Origin: Castor canadensis
Lineage: Eukaryota; Chordata; Mammalia; Rodentia; Castoridae
Assembly (NCBI RefSeq): GCF_047511655.1
Contig: NC_133390.1
Span: 131,865,583 to 131,929,582, forward strand
DNA length: 64,000 nt
Reading direction: 5' to 3'
Positions 1 through 9,786 of this stretch are shown here, piece by piece. The notes under the pieces were generated by a model. The model had not been told where the DNA came from, did not search any database, and worked only from the letters and a program-made list of their open reading frames with translations. Position 1 is the first letter of the stretch, and each line of letters begins with the position of its first letter. A program made the translations under genes and the position numbers.

Positions 1-1085
1 TCCAGTGTGGCTTTAGCAGTTGAACATTTTATTCCTTTACCCAACAGCATCCCTTGGTTTATAAGGGTGCGTGGGAGTTGTCAGGCTAATAGGGAGTCTC
101 TCTCTTACCCAGTTATTGATTATTGAGAGAGTCAACCCAAGGGTTTGTATCTGCTGTCTCAGGGTGAGGTTACCTATTTTCTTAAGGTTTCCTTGCAGGC
201 CCTTGACTAAAGGGGATGAATGCCCAAAAAAATTTTCCGAAGGGCAGAGACCCATCTGTTTGGTGGGGCTTGACTTAATCCTGAGCAAGGCTATGGGCAG
301 TAATTGATCCCCTAGTATGTGGGTCTCCTGGCAGTTTTCCCAGTTGTAATTTTAGAGTCCTGTTTATATGTTCTACTTTCCCTGAACTCTGGGGGCAGTA
401 GGCTGTGTGCAGCTTCCAAGTTATTCCTAACTGCTTACCCATCAACCACATCAGCCACAAAGGCTGGCCCACTGTCTGACCCAATAGACACAGGTATTCC
501 AAATCTAGGGATGATTTCCTTTAACAGGCACCTGGTCACTTCCTGGGCTTTCCCAGTGTGAATAGGGAAGGCTTCCATCCATCCTGAGAAGGTGCAGAAA
601 AACATCAGCAAATACTTGCATCCTCTGGCCTGTGGCATCTCAGTAAAGTCCACAATCAGGTTTTCAAAAGGAGTTCCTCCAACACTTTGCACCTGAGGTG
701 GCACTCCTGGCTCTTGTCGGAGATTGTTTCTGGTACATAAATTGTACCTCTCACATACTGTCTTACTTATGCTGAAAAGTTTGGGGATAAAGAATGCTGG
801 GCCAGAGTGCTCTCAAGAGCTGTCCACCCTGAGTGAGTTCCTCCATGGAACTGCTTGACAAATGTAGGAGCCAGTGACTCAGGTATGGCAATGCAGCCAT
901 CAGTAAACTTCTGCCATCTGTCCAGTACAAAATTTTCTCCTTCAGTCTCAAACCAAGCCTATTCTTGTGAAGTATACCATGAGTTCCATTCAGATAATGG
1001 ACACAGGAACAAGGCAGCTGCCAGTGAGGCTGAGGTTTGTCCTCCTGTGAGGGCTGCTCGCTTGGCTTCCCTATCAGCCTTTTTG
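1..1085 (-). pseudogene. Gammaretrovirus-like ERV pol remnant (RNase H end + integrase), truncated
   Basis: Read on the minus strand, this stretch gives in order the tail of an RNase H-like domain (about 1085-960), the integrase N-terminal region (about 950-730), the integrase catalytic core (about 704-340) and the start of the integrase C-terminal domain (about 290-1). The three acidic catalytic positions of a DD(E) integrase can still be placed near 648, 478 and 373; the second sits in a GSDSGPAF context. The coding frame is broken: adjacent homologous pieces lie in different frames and there is at least one stop between the zinc-binding and core parts. No intact protein is possible. The element continues beyond the left edge, so env and the LTRs are not visible. 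The class I/gamma assignment is inferred from integrase resemblance. Confidence 0.85.
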
Positions 1086-1900
1086 CTCAGGCTGGCTTCA
1101 AACTGCCACCCTCCTGATCTCTACCTCTGGGGAGGGGGTTCTGTCATCTAGTTTTGTTGTAAATTTGTCCATGTATTTTAATTTTGCTAAGTGCCATGTT
1201 ATTTTTTACATGGGATTCAAGGAAATTCAAAACCCATGTCTTTCCAGAATCCTAGTGGATCATCCTGGAGTTGTGGACATGAGGAATATTCCTGAAAGCT
1301 TCCATGCTAGGATGACTGCAGTAATGCAGCTACAACGAGAGTGACTATGAGTCACAAAAGTGCATCTTCAACTCAACTTCCTCCCAGTGCAACTCAGCAG
1401 CAGGGGTGTAAGGGAGAGGGTTGGGGTGGACTGGAGTAGCTGTAGTTGCAGGTTTTACAAGAACATATGACTATGTGAGTGCACTGCAAGGACTCCTGTC
1501 AAAACCTTGGGAAGGGCAGGTGTCCACCATTTTGGTAAAGATGGAGTAAACTAGTGTATCTCCATGAGATGGAATAATATGCAGCCCTGGAAAATAATGT
1601 TTGTCAATTTAAAAATAACCTTTTTAAATAATGAATGTGTATTGTAGAAAATTAGAAAATACAGATAATAAAAAATACAGAACATAAGAAAATAAGAATA
1701 TTCCTACTACCCAGAGGTTATCACTTATACACTTTAGCATATGTCCTTCCAGATTTTGAAATGTTTTAATGACAGTTAAAATGACTGTAAGCTATACAAA
1801 ATGAAAAAAAGTGTAACAAATTGTACCTACAATATGACATTGAGTAAAATTATGTATGCATTGAAAAGTATTCAGATGCAATATGTTAAAAATGAAAAAT
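1086..1900. other. Intergenic, no gene seen; possible B1-like SINE scrap at the left end
   Basis: Bases 1086-1130 resemble a fragment of a minus-strand B1-like SINE ('caggctggcttcaaactg'). The remainder is AT-rich (notably 1590-1900), with no convincing coding frame, RNA gene or repeat that I can name. Confidence 0.4.
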
Positions 1901-2340
1901 GTTAACAGGGCTTATTTGTGGATCAAAGGCTTATGAGTGATTGCTATTTTCCGCTCCAGCACAGAGACTTTTATAATCAGAAAAAGAGTCATTTCAGAAA
2001 GCGACACGCAATTGTGATGCATGTGAAATCGGATAAACAGCTTATTGTGTCTGATGATTATGTGGTGCATTGTATGTTTAGGGTTCCTCCCTCCCAGAGA
2101 AAAAAATCAAATCAGATTGAGATTTTGTCCCCTGACATTAACACGTGGCATTACAGGAGCACGTACGTCATGCGCTCCATTCATTGGCATGAGGATTATG
2201 TCATCAGGGGAATAATGCAAAATTCTCGAGGTACTTTGCTCTAGTAATCGGAACTTCATTTATCTCTAAGCTAGAACAGGGATTTAATTCTTTAACGATG
2301 ATCAGAAAATGCTTTTAGGAAGATTCCGTTTCTATTAAAC
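1901..2340. other. Unique CpG-bearing block with a 108-codon open frame of unknown meaning
   Basis: In a very AT-rich neighbourhood this block keeps many CpG dinucleotides (for example around 2001-2009, 2029, 2143 and 2163-2173) and resembles none of the repeats in the window. A + strand frame is open from 1918 to 2244. I do not recognise the predicted peptide and see no domain, splice context or Kozak support. A conserved non-coding element or an old unrecognised insertion are both plausible. Confidence 0.3.
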
Positions 2341-2670
2341 AATTTCTTAAAGTTGCAGTAAGCACTGTGTGGCCCGCTTTTGCCAGGTGAAACCTGCCCA
2401 GGGCTTGAAGGGACAGCTTCCTTTGCCTCCAAGACCACAGGAAAAAATGCCATAAGATCTATGGAGGAAAATACCTTGGAAGAGGAAAAAGTTAACAGAG
2501 GTTCAGTTAATGTTATTGACTATGTTTTGGCAGGGTTTTCTGCCCTAATCTATTTGGGGGACTTTGACTTCCCAAGCAAATGCCGCTTGGTGACAAGACT
2601 CCCACTACTGACCACCAGACTGGTCCCCAAATCATTTGAACTTTAGCTCGTCAATTGAAATCAGATTTAT
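2341..2670. other. Intergenic, nothing recognised
   Basis: A short + strand frame (2380-2646) is open but shows no recognisable protein features. No named repeat is evident before the old L1 3' end that begins near 2671. Confidence 0.3.
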
Positions 2671-2881
2671 AAAGAAGAATGAAACTATGTCATTTGCAGG
2701 AAAATAGATGGAATTGAATGGAGATCATCATATTAAGTGAAATAAGCCAGACCGAGATGGACAAGTATCGTATGTTCTCTTTCATATGTAGAATCTAACA
2801 AAAAGTGATTGACATGAGTATAAAACAGGGACTGTTTGATGAGTGAACAGGGGACAGGGGCAAAGTGAAAGAGTGATGTGG
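2671..2881 (+). mobile_element. Older L1 3' end, left part (split by a younger L1)
   Basis: The text matches the L1 ORF2 end/3' UTR boundary in degenerate form: a 'tcatttgcaggaaaatagatgg' type match, then the 'gtatgttctctttcatatg' signature that precedes the ORF2 stop in L1. It ends in the sequence that became the duplicated target site of the young L1 (2867-2881). The same old element resumes at 5093. Confidence 0.7.
2867..2881 (+). repeat. Target-site duplication, 5' copy, of young L1 copy A
   Basis: gaaagagtgatgtgg is repeated exactly at 5093-5107, directly after the L1 poly(A). A perfect 15-bp direct repeat is typical of target-primed reverse transcription. Confidence 0.9.
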
Positions 2882-3031
2882 TGATCCTATACTTTAAAGA
2901 CCCAAAAAAACTCTACTCAGAAGCTTCTAGACATCATCAATAGCTATAGCAAAGTAGCAGGATATAAAATCAACATAGAAAAATCATTAGCATTTCTATA
3001 CACTAACAATGAGCAAAAGTAAAAAGAATGT

Positions 3032-4592
3032 ATGAAAACAATTCCATTTACAATAGCCTCAAACAAAATCAAATACCTAGGTGTAAACCTAACAAAAGAT
3101 GTGAAAGACCTCTACAAGGAAAACTATACACTTCTGAAGAAAGAGATTGAGGAAGACTATAGAAAGTGGAGAGATCTCCCATGCTCATGGATTGGTAGAA
3201 TCAACATAGTAAAAATGTCAATACTCCCAAAAGTAATCTACATGTTTAATGAAATTCCCATCAAAATTCCAATGACATTCATTAAAGAGATTGAAAAATC
3301 TACTGTTAAATTTATATGGAAACACAAGAGGCCACGAATAGCCAAGGCAATACTCAGTCAAAAGAACAATGCAGGAGGTATCACAATACCTGACTTCAAA
3401 CTATATTACAAAGCAATAACAATAAAAACAGCATGGTACTGGCACAAAAACAGACATGAAGACCAGTGGAACAGAATAGAGGATCCAGATATGAAGCCAC
3501 ACAACTATGAGCAACTTATCTTTGACAAAGGAGCTAAAAATATACGATGGAGAAATAGCAGCCTCTTCAAGAAAAACTGCTGGGAAAACTGGTTAGCAGT
3601 CTGCAAAAAACTGAAACTAGATCCATGTATATCACCCTATACCAAGATTAACTCAAAATGGATCAAGGATCTTAATATCAGACCCCAAACTCTTAAGTTG
3701 ATACAAGAAAGAGTAGGAAATACTCTGGAGTTAGTAGGTATAGGACAAGAACTTTCTCAATGAAACCCCAGCAGCACAGCAACTAAGAGATAGCATAGAT
3801 AAATGGGACCTCATAAAGCTAAAAAGCTTCTGTTCATCAAAAGAAATGGTCTCTAAACTGAAGAGAACACCCACAGAGTGGGAGAAAATATTTGCCAATT
3901 ATACATCAGACAAAGGACTGATAACCAGAATATACAGGGAACTTAAAAAACTAAATTCTCCCAAAACTAATGAACCAATAAAGAAATGGGCATGTGAACT
4001 AAACAGAACTTTCTCAAAAGAAGAAATTCAAATGGCCAGAAAACACATGAAAAAATGCTCACCATCTCTAGCAATAAAGGAAATGCAAATTAAAACCACA
4101 CTAAGATTCCACCTCACCCCTGTTAGAATAGCCATCATCAGCAACACCACCAACAACAGGTGTTGGCGAGGATGCGGGGAAAAAGGAACCCTCTTACACT
4201 GTTGGTGGGAATGTAGACTAGTACAACCACTCTGGAAAAAAATTTGGAGGCTATTTAAAAAGCTGGACATCGATCTACCATTTGATCCAGCAATACCACT
4301 CTTGGGGATATACCCAAAAGACTGTTACTCCAGAGGCACCTGCACATCCATGTTTATTGCGGCACTGTTCACAATAGCCAAGTTATGGAAACAGCCAAGA
4401 TGCCCCACCACTGACGAATGGATTAAGAAAATGTGGTATCTATACACAATGGAATTTTATGCAGCCATGAAGAAGAACGAAATGTTATCATTCGCTGGTA
4501 AATGGATGGAACTGGAGAACATCATTCTGAGTGAGGTTAGCCTGGCTCAAAAGACCAAAAATCATATGTTCTCCCTCATATGTGGACATTAG
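3032..4592 (+). pseudogene. L1 ORF2 C-terminal coding remnant, one frameshift (copy A)
   Basis: Two open frames, 3032-3763 and 3846-4592, together represent the ORF2 region after the reverse transcriptase catalytic core through to the C-terminal Cys-rich domain. Compared with the second copy ('taggtaagaac' near 59512), this copy reads 'taggacaagaac' near 3741-3752. That is a 1-base gain, which moves the frame and stops the first half at 3761-3763. The endonuclease and the RT active site were never inserted because of the 5' truncation, so it cannot encode a working protein. Confidence 0.9.
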
Positions 4593-4713
4593 ATCAAGGG
4601 CAAACACAACAAGTGGATTGGACTATGAGCACATGATAAAAGCGAGAGCACACAAGGGAGGGGTGAGGATAGGTAAGACACCTAAAAAACTAGCTAGCAT
4701 TTGTTGCCCTTAA
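4531..4713 (+). other. 60-codon alternative-frame ORF across the L1 ORF2 stop (copy A)
   Basis: A 183-base frame starts inside ORF2 in another frame, crosses the ORF2 stop and ends in the 3' UTR. The same 60-codon frame is open in three other L1 copies here (5767-5949 minus, 60300-60482 plus, 63742-63924 minus) with a few substitutions. It is rich in Lys/Arg and ends SICCP. No function is known to me, and openness in recent copies is weak evidence for coding. Confidence 0.25.
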
Positions 4714-4968
4714 CGCAGAGAAACTAAAGCAGATACCTTAAAGCAACTGAGGCCAATAGGAAAAGGGGACCAGGAACTAGAGAAAAGGTTAGATCAAAAA
4801 GAATTAACCTAGCAGGTAACACCCACGCACAGGAAATCAATGTGAGTCAATGCCCTGTATAGCTATCCTTATCTCAACCAGCAAAACCCCTTGTTCCTTC
4901 CTATTATTGCTTATACTCTCTCTACAACAAAATTAGAGATAAGGGCAAAATAGTTTCTGCTGGGTATT

Positions 4969-5030
4969 GAGGGGGGGGAGCGGGAGGGGGTGGAGTGGGT
5001 GGTAAGGGAGGGGGTGGGGGCAGGGGGGAG
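4969..5030 (+). repeat. L1 3' UTR G-rich tract (potential G-quadruplex)
   Basis: Repeated runs of 3-9 G separated by short A/T/C spacers sit just before the L1 terminal sequence. The tract recurs in each L1 3' end of this family in the window (C-rich at 5449-5513 and 63419-63482; G-rich at 26271-26331, 36341-36405 and 60739-60799). Polypurine 3' UTR tracts are a known feature of mammalian L1. Confidence 0.75.
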
Positions 5031-5092
5031 AAATGAACCAAGCCTTGTATGCACATATGAATAATAAAAGAAAAATGAAAAAAAAAAAAATA

Positions 5093-5107
5093 GAAAGAGT
5101 GATGTGG
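5093..5107 (+). repeat. Target-site duplication, 3' copy, of young L1 copy A
   Basis: Exact second copy of the 15-bp repeat at 2867-2881. Confidence 0.9.
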
Positions 5108-5320
5108 GGTGAATATGATCAAAGTACTTTAATGCATGTATGAAAATAGAATAATGAAACCTGATAAATTGTTTAGAAAAGGAAAGAGGGAGATAAGAAA
5201 GAGTAATAGAGGGGCAAGTTTGATCAAAGTAATTGTATGCATGTATGGAAAGATCTCAATGAAACCCCTCTGTACAATTAATATACAGTAATAAAATTTT
5301 TTAAAAAGAGAAAAAAAACA
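5108..5320 (+). mobile_element. Older L1 3' end, right part, with internal duplication and A-rich tail
   Basis: Continues the element interrupted at 2881. Two related units are visible in tandem: 5093-5160 and about 5200-5270 share 'gaaagagt', 'gatcaaagta', 'atgcatgtatg' and 'aatgaaacc'. The element ends with 'agtaataaaattttttaaaa' and an A-rich tail near 5287-5320. Confidence 0.65.
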
Positions 5321-5395
5321 AGATTCATGACACTGGATCATATTTCAGCAGTCTGATTAAAGTGCAACTTCTGTGTTTGAAATATAAGAGTGTGG

Positions 5396-6055
5396 GTTTT
5401 AAAAAATTTTTTTATTATTCATATATGCATACAATGCTTGGGTCATTTCTCCCCCCTGCCCCCACCCCCTCCCTTACCACCCACCCCACCCCCTCCCTCT
5501 CCCCCGACCCCCTCGCTACCTGGAAGAAACTATTCCCTTATCTCTAATTTTGTTGTAGAGAGAGTATAAGCAATAATAGGAAGGAACAAGGGTTTTTGCT
5601 GGTTGAGATAAGGACAGCTATACAGGGAGTTGACTCACATTAATTTCCTGTGCGTGTGTGTTACCTTCTAGGTTAACTCTTTTTGATCTCACCTTTTCTC
5701 TAGTTCCTGTTCCCCTTTTTCTATTGGCCTCAGTTGCTTTAAGGTATCTGCTTTAGTTTCTCTGCGTTAAGGGCAACAAATGCTAGCTAGTTTTTTAGGT
5801 GTCTTACCTATCCTCACCCCTCCCTTGTGTGCTCTCGCTTTTATCATGTGCTCAAAGTCCAATCCCATTGTTGTGTTTGCCCTTGATCTAATGTCCACAT
5901 ATGAGGGAGAACATACGATTTTTGGTCTTTTGGGCCAGGCTAACCTCACTCAGAATGATGTTCTCCAATTCCATCCATTTACCAGCAAATGATAACATTT
6001 CGTTCTTCTTCACGGCTGCATAGAATTCCATTGTGTATAGATAGCACGTTTTCTT
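5396..6055 (-). mobile_element. 5'-truncated L1 3' end, minus strand
   Basis: Reverse-complement match to the last part of ORF2 plus the complete 3' UTR of the young L1 family. The C-rich complement of the G tract is at 5449-5513 and the T/A-rich 3' end is at 5397-5425. Homology stops at 6055, in the ORF2 segment before 'ccattcgtcagtg' of the full copies. The short repeat gagtgtgg at 5388-5395 and 6056-6063 is a plausible target-site duplication. It contains the 60-codon alternative frame at 5767-5949 (minus). Confidence 0.85.
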
Positions 6056-6063
6056 GAGTGTGG

Positions 6064-6960
6064 TTGGTTTTTTAGGTGATGTGAATTGGAAGAGATGGTA
6101 CTTCCTGTAGCTTCTAGTGAGGAGGTACCCCCTGCTCCCACAGTCCTTTCTTTGGGGCCACTAAAGATACCAGCACTCTTCCCTTGTCCATACCATAGTG
6201 CCTGCACCTGTTCAAACCTGAGAGGACCTCGCCTATCAGGGCATTGGCCACCTCCTCTCCAACCAAGTCAAGAGTCCTTGTCCAGCAGCAACTGAGTTTG
6301 GGATCCCCTATGTGCCTGCTTTCAGGGAGGGTGGCAGGACAGGGAGCATTTTTGTTTGCTCCTTGGAGACTCTTGCCTGGGTCTCTGAGTCAAGGGTCAG
6401 TCAGAAGAGGATTAATGGAGTCTGGGCTTCATGTTTGGAACTAAAGTTTGCATTTTTACTCATACCAAGACTGTCGACAATTACAACTTTGACCCTGCAG
6501 ACAGCCATGGTCTAAGTACTAGTCAGTATTATGCTTGTTTCTTTTCATTTATAAAACCACATTGAAAAAGGTGAGTTGTGGGAAATGCTTTCAGCAACAG
6601 ACTGCTGACTTCTTCTTTAACAATTCCCAGCAGCTATAATCTACTGATATAACCTACCCCTGTCAGGACATGGGTGATGAACTTTAAGACACTGAAGTCT
6701 TAGAGGTGAGAACAGATGTCCCCTCTTCATGAAAAACTAAATATCAAGGAGTTTCTGTGACAATTTCACTGAACCTTTCTGGTATGGGATTTTCTCACAT
6801 GTAAGAGACTTTCTGGTAGTAAGAGTCTCTCTGCATTTTTTCTAATACGATCCTGGTGACTTTGTAAGAAAGGTCACATGGTTGAAAGATCATGCCCTTT
6901 GGGATTAGAGTGTCATGTGTTTGAATATTCTGTGGTTTTTGGAACATTATTTAGCTTCTC
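6064..6960. other. Intergenic, mostly unique sequence, no gene seen
   Basis: Several short overlapping open frames (6086-6515) lie in moderately GC-rich text, but none shows domain-like features or credible splice structure. I see no named repeat. Confidence 0.35.
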
Positions 6961-6964
6961 TGAG

Positions 6965-7295
6965 CCTCAGATGCATTATCTTGCTTGTAATCCTTGCTAC
7001 TCAGGAGGCAGAGATTGGGAGGTCTGAGGTTTCAGGCCAGTCTAGATAACAAGTTCACAAGACCCCATATTAACCAATAAAAGCTGGGTGTGGTGGCACA
7101 TGCCTGTCACCCCAGCTATTTGGGAAGCATAAATAGGAGAATTGTTATCCAAGCCAGTCTAGGCATAAACACGAAACCATATGAAAAAAAATAGCTAAAG
7201 CATAAAGGGCTGGGGTTCTGGTTCAAGTGATAGAGTACCTGCCCAGAAAGTGCAAGGCCCTGTGTTCAAACCCTAGTACTGCCAAAAAAAGATGG
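6965..7295 (+). repeat. Composite SINE: B1-like dimer + ID-like unit
   Basis: Two B1-like halves ('gtaatccttgctactcagg' and 'gctgggtgtggtggcacatg') are followed by an ID-like tRNA-derived unit ending 'gttcaaaccctagtactg' and an A-rich tail. This three-part architecture recurs throughout the window and is the main pointer to a rodent genome. Confidence 0.8.
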
Positions 7296-8030
7296 GGGGG
7301 GATGGTAAAATAGAATTACACTACATGACTCTTGTAAGTACACTTACATAGGTTTGTAGGGAAGTAGGTTGAGAGAGACTGAGAGCTGAAAAGAGGGACA
7401 CAGAAAGAATAAAACACAAAAATTAAACAGCAGTGATAATTGCATCAGACCTCCCCCAATGAGCTTGTGCTATAGAGAGAGACTTTCCCTTTTTTTCTCA
7501 GCTCCCATGTTAAAGCTTGTTATCACTCAGTGTGATTCTAACATTCTTAGAGGTGTGAAATATACCCATGTAACCAGCATTCTTAGAGATGTGGTTTTCT
7601 TCATGACTCTGTCTACTAAAAGATGTTATGTAAGTCTTCCACCTGATGCTTCTCAGGAACATTCAGAGGCAATTTGACTATTACATGAATGTTTTTCTTT
7701 ACTCAAAAGCCATGGGAATCCATGACTCCAGCACCACCTGTCAAGGGCTTGTCATGAAGAGGAAAAGGGATCCTACGTGGGAACGTATCTGGGACATGTT
7801 AGATGCTCAATAGATGTGTGCTTTCCCTCCCAGGGGTAATTTTACTTACATATGAAGTCAAAGTGTTATTAAATAGGACCATGAGACAACCACTCTAGGC
7901 AACTGCCTGGTGATAGCCACAAGAATTGACCACATGCTTCCATGTGACCAGTGAGTTCTCTGCTAGGGAGGTACACAACGGACATGTGCTGTGTGGTCAC
8001 CAAACCCTCCTTGGCAGTACTATCTGTTAT
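7296..8030. other. Intergenic, no gene seen
   Basis: The frame at 7459-7677 has no recognisable features. No confident repeat was identified. Confidence 0.3.
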
Positions 8031-8034
8031 CATC

Positions 8035-8250
8035 TCAAACTAGAGAGAACCCCAACGTGCACCAACAGTAGATGAGAAGTAGACCGTGAAATACTACACA
8101 GCAATGGCACTGAATGAACCAGAGACATGGACACGGATGACAGAAAGACGAGTGTCGGGAGACAGGAGAAGGAGTCACACTGCACAGATTCCTGTTACTT
8201 GACCTTCCCAAACAGGACAGTGGTATTCTTGAGGGTGGAGAGAGGGTTCT
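8035..8250 (+). mobile_element. Degenerate old L1 fragment
   Basis: Text such as 'gtgaaatactacacagcaatg' and 'gacacggatgacagaaagacg' is a decayed version of the L1 ORF2 end (the 'tacacaatggaattctatg ... aatggatggaactgg' region). Confidence 0.4.
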
Positions 8251-8264
8251 GGTAATTTTCTGTT

Positions 8265-8490
8265 TTCTTCTTGTTTCGGGGTGGCTGTGCTGCAGAGTGA
8301 ATCTAGGGCCTCAAGCATGTTAGGTAAGTACCCCACAACTGAACTACATCACCAACCCCAAATTTTCTATTTTTTTTTCCTTTTTGGTTTTCCAAGATCA
8401 TGTCTTACCATGTAGCCAAGGCTGGTCCTCGTGCCTCCCCCTTCCCCACCCAGAGTGCTTGGGTTACAGACTTGCACCACCACACCTGGC
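8265..8490 (-). repeat. Composite SINE, minus strand (ID-like + B1-like)
   Basis: Reverse complement of an ID-like unit (8285-8360, 'gtgaatctagggcctcaagc') followed by a B1-like monomer (8375-8490, 'catgtagccaaggctgg ... caccaccacacctggcc'). Confidence 0.7.
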
Positions 8491-8494
8491 CCCA

Positions 8495-8570
8495 ATCCTT
8501 CCTTCTTTCCTTCTCTCTCTCTCTCCTCCCCCTTTTCCTTTTTCCCTCCTTTCCTTTATTCCTTTCTTTC
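8495..8570. repeat. CT-rich low-complexity tract
   Basis: Pyrimidine-rich tract of TTCC/TC/TTTC units between two minus-strand SINE units. It is probably the expanded tail of the SINE to its right when read on the minus strand. Confidence 0.8.
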
Positions 8571-8652
8571 TTTGGTGGTACTAGGGTTTGAACTCAGGCC
8601 CTTATGCTTGCTAGGTAGGCACTCTACTGCTTGAGCTATTCCACCAGCCCCT
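8571..8652 (-). repeat. ID-like SINE, minus strand
   Basis: 'ggtggtactagggtttgaac tcaggccc' through 'gagctattccaccagcccc' is the reverse complement of the tRNA-derived unit common in the window. Confidence 0.85.
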
Positions 8653-9090
8653 AAAAATTTCTATTTCTTGACATGGGTGTTGATACTTTGTAAAAATTCA
8701 ATGAGCTCTGCATTTTTGATTGGTGCATTTGTGGTTTTATATGAATATTATGCTTTAATAAAAACTTTAAAAATAAGATTATTTCCTTTTAGCCTATTCC
8801 CTCCCAGTTAAAACTAAATTGTACACTGTTTTGTGTGTGTTAGTTTTCACTTTCCAGCTATCCTGTTTGTCCTTGAGCACAGAGCATTTTTCTGCAGCCC
8901 ACCATGGATCCGGGCTATGACCGTACATATTCAATGTTTGGTGACAGGTTTCTGATGTGTTAGTTCGCTTTCTGTTGTGACAGAATACCTAAGATAAACA
9001 ATTTAAAGGAGGAAAGGTTTATTTTGGCTCATGATTTCATTTAATGATCAGTTGGCCCTGTTGTTTTCAGCATGTGGCAGAATAATACAT
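8653..9090. other. Intergenic, possible unnamed old repeat at 8955-9060
   Basis: The segment 'tgttagttcgctttctgttg ... aaaggtttattttggctcat' resembles an interspersed mammalian LTR or DNA element, but I cannot name the family. No gene seen. Confidence 0.3.
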
Positions 9091-9095
9091 CATGG

Positions 9096-9178
9096 TATTG
9101 TGTTCTTTTTTCTTTTCTCCAGGGCTTCATGCGTGCTAGGCAGGAGCTCTATCGCTTGAGCAACTCCACCAGCACATG
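9096..9178 (-). repeat. ID-like SINE fragment, minus strand
   Basis: 'agggcttcatgcgtgctagg ... cgcttgagcaactccaccagc' matches the right part of the ID-like unit in reverse complement, with a T/C-rich leader. Confidence 0.75.
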
Positions 9179-9549
9179 GTGGTGTATTCTTAAGGTATGC
9201 TAATTCAAAAATATAGAACTATTTTAAAAAAGAAAAAAAAACAGTAGGGCTCAATGACAGGCAGTAGTGACAGTGGATGGAGTGTGCAGCTTGGTTCCAA
9301 GCAAAGGGACTTTACTTTCTAGATAAGTGATATAAGGCTCCCCTTGCCTTCGGGGGTCTCTTCTGAAGCACAAGGATAATATTAATGTCCCCCCATAGGC
9401 TGTTATGAGGTTTAAATGAGATAATATGTGCAATGTCCTTATCACAGGGTCTGACACACAGAAGGCAGGAAATAAACATTAGTTTCTTTTACAAAAACTG
9501 ATAGAAATACAGGAGAAATGTGAAACTCCACTATCATATGTGAGATGGG

Positions 9550-9600
9550 TTTTTTTTTTTTGGCAGCATTCTTACTGTTTGAGCTACTCCACCAGCTCTC
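9550..9600 (-). repeat. Short ID-like SINE scrap, minus strand
   Basis: A poly(T) run followed by 'ttgagctactccaccagct' corresponds to tail and head of the ID-like unit with the middle missing. Confidence 0.55.
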
Positions 9601-9786
9601 ATGTACGAGGTTTTAAATGTACATCTCTTAAAATTGGCAGATATCATGAAGATAAAATTTAGCAGATGCCTTGTAAAATGCAGATGACAAACAGTGTAAT
9701 ATACAGCAGGCCTTTAAGATAATATGCATTATTTTCAGCCATATGTAGTCCAGTCACAAAACTTGGCCATATGTGAAGCCAATGGT

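Larger units (their letters stand above)
2882..5092 (+). mobile_element. Young 5'-truncated L1, copy A (ORF2 3' part + 3' UTR + poly(A))
   Basis: A 2.2 kb 5'-truncated LINE-1 starts inside ORF2, downstream of the reverse transcriptase active site, and ends in a poly(A) tail at 5078-5090. The ORF2 C-terminal part includes the Cys-rich motif [21 protein letters not shown]2 ends at TAG 4590-4592. The 3' UTR holds a G-rich purine tract (about 4969-5030) and a terminal AATAAA-like signal (5060-5066). It is flanked by the perfect 15-bp duplication at 2867/5093. It is nearly identical to the copy at 58763-60930, so both inserted recently. Confidence 0.95.

Noticed and set aside
4922..5122. Proline-rich minus-strand frames across the L1 G tract (also at 26.3, 36.3 and 60.7 kb)
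   Set aside because: They arise from C-rich complements of the L1 G-rich 3' UTR and repeat with each copy.
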